8,675 nt of DNA from Campylobacterota bacterium. GTDB lineage: Bacteria > Campylobacterota > Campylobacteria > Campylobacterales > JALSKU01. Below, piece by piece: positions 5,976-8,675 of this stretch. The notes beneath the pieces are model-generated. The model saw only the letters and a list, made by a program, of their open reading frames with translations, was not told the origin of the DNA and ran no database searches. The DNA is taken from contig JAADDL010000146.1 in assembly GCA_013153915.1 (NCBI GenBank), forward strand, positions 1 through 8,675, in the 5' to 3' direction. A program made the translations under genes and the position numbers. Within the stretch, counting starts at the first letter, position 1. Each line of letters opens with the position of its first letter.

Positions 5976-6494
5976 GTGATAAACTTAAATAGCATCAATG
6001 TAACTAGAAACTCATTTAATTTCGATATTACTCTAAGTTCGGGAGATAAGCTATCTATGTCTATATATGACGACCAAAAGAGTGAGCTATCTTTCGGCAA
6101 AGAGGGTGATTCTAAAAAACTCACTATGAGTTTTACTCATGAGCTAGGTTACAATGTAGCTTACCAGGGCGACGGTATAGATAAGCAAGACCAAAAAGAG
6201 ATAGAAAAAGCTATGAAGTTGATAAAGCCGATATTTGATAAATTTGTAAAAAATATAAAGAAAAATAGTGCCGTACCCGATGAAAAAGAGATGATAAAGT
6301 GGGTTGATTTGGCAAAGAAAGATATGCCTAAATTTGAAGATCAAAACACTTTGCAAAAGTTAAAGTTGCAAACGGCACAAAGTATGGATGATATTCTTGC
6401 TATTTATGACAGAGATAGCAAGGTTATCGAAGGCGCCAAAAAGTTTTTTGACAAACTCTTTGACGACTCGAAAAAGTTTTTATACTACGCTTGA
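5976..6494 (+). CDS. Hypothetical cytosolic protein, two-part (strand-rich then helical)
   Basis: I do not recognise this 172-residue protein. It starts with GTG, with AAGGA (5965-5969) 6 bases upstream, and there is no in-frame ATG close by. Residues 1-66 alternate polar and hydrophobic positions like several beta strands (NSFNFDITLSSGDKLSMSIYD; SELSFGK; KKLTMSFTHELGYNVAYQGD). Residues 70-172 look helical and lysine-rich, with a short segment PDEKEMIKWVDLAKK (101-115) and a tail KKFFDKLFDDSKKFLYYA. There are no cysteines, signal peptide or membrane segments. Strong ribosome-binding site, coherent composition and full-length frame support a real gene. It lies after the PAS terminator, so it needs its own promoter, which I could not identify. 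Its last 10 bases overlap the convergent hemB. The ending on aromatic residues might suggest protein contact, but this is speculation. Confidence 0.8.
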   Translation: MINLNSINVTRNSFNFDITLSSGDKLSMSIYDDQKSELSFGKEGDSKKLTMSFTHELGYNVAYQGDGIDKQDQKEIEKAMKLIKPIFDKFVKNIKKNSAVPDEKEMIKWVDLAKKDMPKFEDQNTLQKLKLQTAQSMDDILAIYDRDSKVIEGAKKFFDKLFDDSKKFLYYA

Positions 6495-7462
6495 TTTGAG
6501 AGTATCTTTGCGGCCTCTTTGGCATGATATGTGATGATGATGTCCGCACCGGCTCGTTTAAAGCCCAAAAGAGTCTCCATCATAACTTTATCGTAGTCTA
6601 TGAGTCCCGCTTTTCCCGCCATCTTAAGCATGGCGTACTCTCCGCTTACATTATAAACCGCCAAAGGCAAAAGAGTTCTCTCTCTGATGTCTCGAATGAT
6701 ATCCATGTAAGCAAGTGCCGGTTTTACCATGAGGATGTCCGCTCCCTCTTTTTCATCCTCCAAAGATTCGTTGATAGCCTCTTTTCTGTTGGCGGGATTC
6801 ATCTGATAACTTCTTCTATCTCCAAAACTAGGGGCTGATTCGGCTACATCTCTAAAAGGACCGTAGTAGCTACTTGCAAATTTGGTAGAGTAACTCATAA
6901 TAGGCAGGTTGACAAAACCCCCTTTGTCAAGAGCTTCTCTGATGGCGACTATCATGCCGTCCATCATACCGCTTGGGGCTATCATATCCGCTCCCGCGTT
7001 TGCGTGCACCAACGCTTGTTCGCCGAGTATCTTTAAGGTAGCGTCGTTATCGACTGTTTTATGTTTTATATCTAGTATGCCGCAGTGTCCGTGGTCGGTG
7101 TATTCGCAAAAGCAAAGATCGGTTACTATAAACATATCGGGATGAGCTTTTTTTATCTCTTTTACTGCTGTGGCTATCACTCCGTGGTCGCATAGCGCGT
7201 CACTTCCTATGGAGTCTTTGACTTCGGGTATGCCAAATAGTATGATAGAGTAGAGTCCGAGTTTTTTGAGCTCTTCGCACTCTTTTAAGGCTTCATCTAT
7301 ACTCATCTGAAAGACTCCGGGCATGGAGGCTATCTCATTTTTTATATTTTTTCCGGGTTTGATAAAGAGAGGATATATAAAGTCGTTTCTATCGAGCTTT
7401 GTTTCGGTTACAAGGTTTCTTAAATTTTCATTAATTCTTAATCTTCTAAATCTCTTAAACAT
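6485..7462 (-). CDS. hemB: Delta-aminolevulinic acid dehydratase (porphobilinogen synthase)
   Basis: Condenses two 5-aminolevulinate molecules to porphobilinogen, an early step of heme, siroheme and cobalamin synthesis. Full length at 325 residues. The zinc-type active site is intact: Cys117, Cys119 and Cys127 in DLCFCEYTDHGHCG. The two Schiff-base lysines are Lys194 (in SYSTKFASSYYGPFRDV) and Lys247 (in ILMVKPALAYMD). The start ATG (7462-7460) has AAGGA (7473-7469) 6 bases upstream. The gene is divergent from ribA. Its stop TAG (6487-6485) lies inside the end of the hypothetical gene on the other strand, and no hairpin terminator is visible there. In C. jejuni, as I recall, hemB directly precedes argF in the same direction; here two genes on the other strand separate them. 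Confidence 0.97.
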   Translation of the reverse strand: MFKRFRRLRINENLRNLVTETKLDRNDFIYPLFIKPGKNIKNEIASMPGVFQMSIDEALKECEELKKLGLYSIILFGIPEVKDSIGSDALCDHGVIATAVKEIKKAHPDMFIVTDLCFCEYTDHGHCGILDIKHKTVDNDATLKILGEQALVHANAGADMIAPSGMMDGMIVAIREALDKGGFVNLPIMSYSTKFASSYYGPFRDVAESAPSFGDRRSYQMNPANRKEAINESLEDEKEGADILMVKPALAYMDIIRDIRERTLLPLAVYNVSGEYAMLKMAGKAGLIDYDKVMMETLLGFKRAGADIIITYHAKEAAKILSNQA

Positions 7463-7494
7463 ACTTTTTCCTTATATTTGGTAATATTTCGCAT

Positions 7495-7503
7495 ATTTTA
7501 TCA
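7495..7503 (-). promoter_or_regulatory. Candidate extended -10 promoter of hemB
   Basis: On the minus strand TGATAAAAT (7503-7495) combines the TGN extension with a 5/6 match to TATAAT. It would start transcription near 7488 and give a leader of about 26 bases. The 60-bp region must also drive ribA on the other strand. Candidate ribA boxes (TAATAT 7482-7487, TATTTT 7494-7499) are weaker and I do not choose between them. The region is too short for an FMN riboswitch. Confidence 0.45.
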
Positions 7504-7522
7504 AAAAAGAGAATAAACTATA

Positions 7523-8089
7523 ATGAAAGAGATAGAAATTTCACAAAAAGCCAATCTTCCTACGAGATTCGGAGATTTTAAGATAGTGGCTTTCAAAGAG
7601 GGAGAAAAGGAGCATCTTGCCATATACAAAGAGCCTTTTGGAGAGACTCCTCTTGTTAGAGTCCATAGCGAATGTTTGACGGGTGATGCGATAGGAAGCT
7701 TGAAGTGCGACTGTCGAGACCAGCTCGAATATGCCCTAAAAGCCATAGAAAAAGAGGGCGGCATGGTGATATATCTCAGACAAGAGGGCAGAAATATAGG
7801 ACTCTTAAATAAAGTCAACGCTTACGCTCTTCAAGATAAGGGTTATGATACCGTAGAGGCAAATCACCAACTCGGTTTTGCGGATGATGAGAGAAGTTAC
7901 GAGATGGTGGAGTTTATACTAAAACATTTCGGTATCAAAAAGATACGACTCCTTACCAATAATCCCAAAAAGATAGAGAGTATCAAAGGCGTAGAGATAA
8001 CAAAAAGGGTGCCTATCGTGATAGAGTCAAATAGGTATAACGAAGATTATCTGAAAACAAAAAAAGAGAAGATGGGGCATTTGTTGTAG
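7523..8089 (+). CDS. ribA: GTP cyclohydrolase II
   Basis: Zinc enzyme that opens GTP to 2,5-diamino-6-ribosylamino-pyrimidinone 5'-phosphate, formate and pyrophosphate, the first committed step of riboflavin synthesis. At 188 residues it is the stand-alone form, not fused to RibB. Zinc ligands Cys51, Cys62 and Cys64 lie in VHSECLTGDAIGSLKCDCRDQL. The catalytic/GTP motif reads RQEGRNIGL (86-94), with Asn91 where E. coli has Gly. NKVNAYALQDKGYDTVEAN (96-114) and LLTNNPKKIESIKG (143-156) are the other conserved blocks. The ATG is preceded by a weak AAGAGA site about 10 bases away, so translation may be modest. The stop TAG overlaps the first base of the rsmG start, which indicates a shared transcript. 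Confidence 0.96.
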   Translation: MKEIEISQKANLPTRFGDFKIVAFKEGEKEHLAIYKEPFGETPLVRVHSECLTGDAIGSLKCDCRDQLEYALKAIEKEGGMVIYLRQEGRNIGLLNKVNAYALQDKGYDTVEANHQLGFADDERSYEMVEFILKHFGIKKIRLLTNNPKKIESIKGVEITKRVPIVIESNRYNEDYLKTKKEKMGHLL

Positions 8090-8673
8090 TGGATAGGGAT
8101 TTAAGCAAATTTACGGGAGATAAATTTTTTTCGAAGTGCGAAATATTTGCGGATATTCTTTTGGAGTACAATAAAATCCACAATGTAAGCGGTATTAAAA
8201 CAAGAGACGATGTAATTGAAAATATCTTGGATAGTATATATCCCGTTAGATTTTTAGACTTAAAAGATATAAAAAATGCCGTTGATATCGGTACGGGTGC
8301 GGGATTTCCCGGGCTTATTTTGGCTTTGTACCTGCCTGAAGTTAGTTTTACGCTCTTTGAACCTATATTAAAAAAGAGCGCATTTTTACACCTTGCAAAG
8401 AGTAAACTGGGTTTAAAAAATGTAACGATAAAGAGCCAAAGAGTAGAAAAAAGTGAGCCTTTTGAGGCGGATTTGATAACTTCAAGGGCGGTGAGTGACG
8501 CAAAATTTTTAATGACTTTGACAAAAGAGTATATAACCCCTAAAACTTTGATGTTGCTATATAAAGGTAGCGAAGTGGAAAAAGAGTTGAGCGAAATTGA
8601 AAATTATGATATTATTCAAAAAGGAAAAAGAAGATATTTGGTCGTGAGGTTTGATTCAAAATTCAAGCCCTGA
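8089..8673 (+). CDS. rsmG: 16S rRNA (guanine527-N7)-methyltransferase
   Basis: SAM-dependent methyltransferase (formerly GidB) that methylates G527 of 16S rRNA; its loss gives low-level streptomycin resistance in other bacteria. The 194 residues carry the SAM-binding loop DIGTGAGFPG (66-75), the EPILKKSAFL block (91-100), the SRAV motif (132-135) and LLYKG (156-160), all in the family's order. The N-terminal region ILLEYNKIHNVSGIKTRDDV (23-42) matches the usual helix and N-x-S/T segment. The start is GTG at 8089, sharing its G with the ribA stop (TAGTG). GGGG at 8074-8077 is a distant, weak ribosome-binding site, so termination-reinitiation after ribA is likely. A slightly different start cannot be excluded. 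The gene ends 2 bases before the window edge and is complete. Confidence 0.94.
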   Translation: MDRDLSKFTGDKFFSKCEIFADILLEYNKIHNVSGIKTRDDVIENILDSIYPVRFLDLKDIKNAVDIGTGAGFPGLILALYLPEVSFTLFEPILKKSAFLHLAKSKLGLKNVTIKSQRVEKSEPFEADLITSRAVSDAKFLMTLTKEYITPKTLMLLYKGSEVEKELSEIENYDIIQKGKRRYLVVRFDSKFKP

Positions 8674-8675
8674 CC

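Noticed and set aside
7463..7522. FMN riboswitch before ribA
   Set aside because: Only 60 bases separate hemB and ribA, and none of the conserved FMN-element sequence is present.
7501..7818. Minus-strand open frame of 105 codons inside ribA
   Set aside because: Antisense to the conserved ribA catalytic region; no independent coding evidence.

Overview
The window looks like the chromosome of a Campylobacterota (epsilonproteobacterium), most like free-living sulfur-oxidising relatives such as Sulfurimonas or Sulfuricurvum. The evidence is low GC, tightly packed genes, and the block glpC-like / hemN / DUF2603 / argF ... hemB / ribA / rsmG. From memory this matches the order Cj0991c-Cj0997 in Campylobacter jejuni and partly HP0664-HP0666 in Helicobacter pylori. 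The genus is an inference; I could not run a search.

Left part (1-5223, all minus strand). Transcription runs right to left: argF, a DUF2603 protein, hemN, a GlpC/GlcF-like Fe-S protein, then a RelE/ParE-type toxin-antitoxin pair, then lgt, which leaves the window at base 1. Four junctions are ATGA stop/start overlaps (argF/DUF2603, DUF2603/hemN, antitoxin/toxin, toxin/lgt) and hemN/glpC-like are 2 bases apart, so this is one compact operon or two abutting ones. A perfect consensus sigma-70 promoter (TTGACA, 17 bp, TATAAT) starts at the stop codon of the glpC-like gene and drives the toxin-antitoxin genes and probably lgt. A perfect 10-bp inverted repeat lies across its spacer and -10, and is the likely autorepression operator.

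Middle part (5254-6494, plus strand). A 115-bp divergent region serves argF and a lone FAD-type PAS protein resembling Aer/CetB, which is followed by a hairpin terminator. Next is an unrecognised 172-residue cytosolic protein with a GTG start, whose end overlaps the end of hemB by 10 bases. In C. jejuni, as I recall, argF and hemB are adjacent, so these two genes look like an insertion.

Right part (6485-8673). hemB (minus) and ribA (plus) diverge from a 60-bp region; ribA overlaps rsmG by one base. Metabolically the window holds two heme-synthesis steps (HemB early, HemN late), the first committed riboflavin step, arginine synthesis, 16S rRNA methylation and lipoprotein maturation. No stretch longer than 300 bases lacks a gene. 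I see no tRNA, rRNA, CRISPR array or transposase. I did not find a clearly new multi-gene system; the best leads are the toxin-antitoxin pair wired into lgt and the unknown gene beside the PAS sensor.
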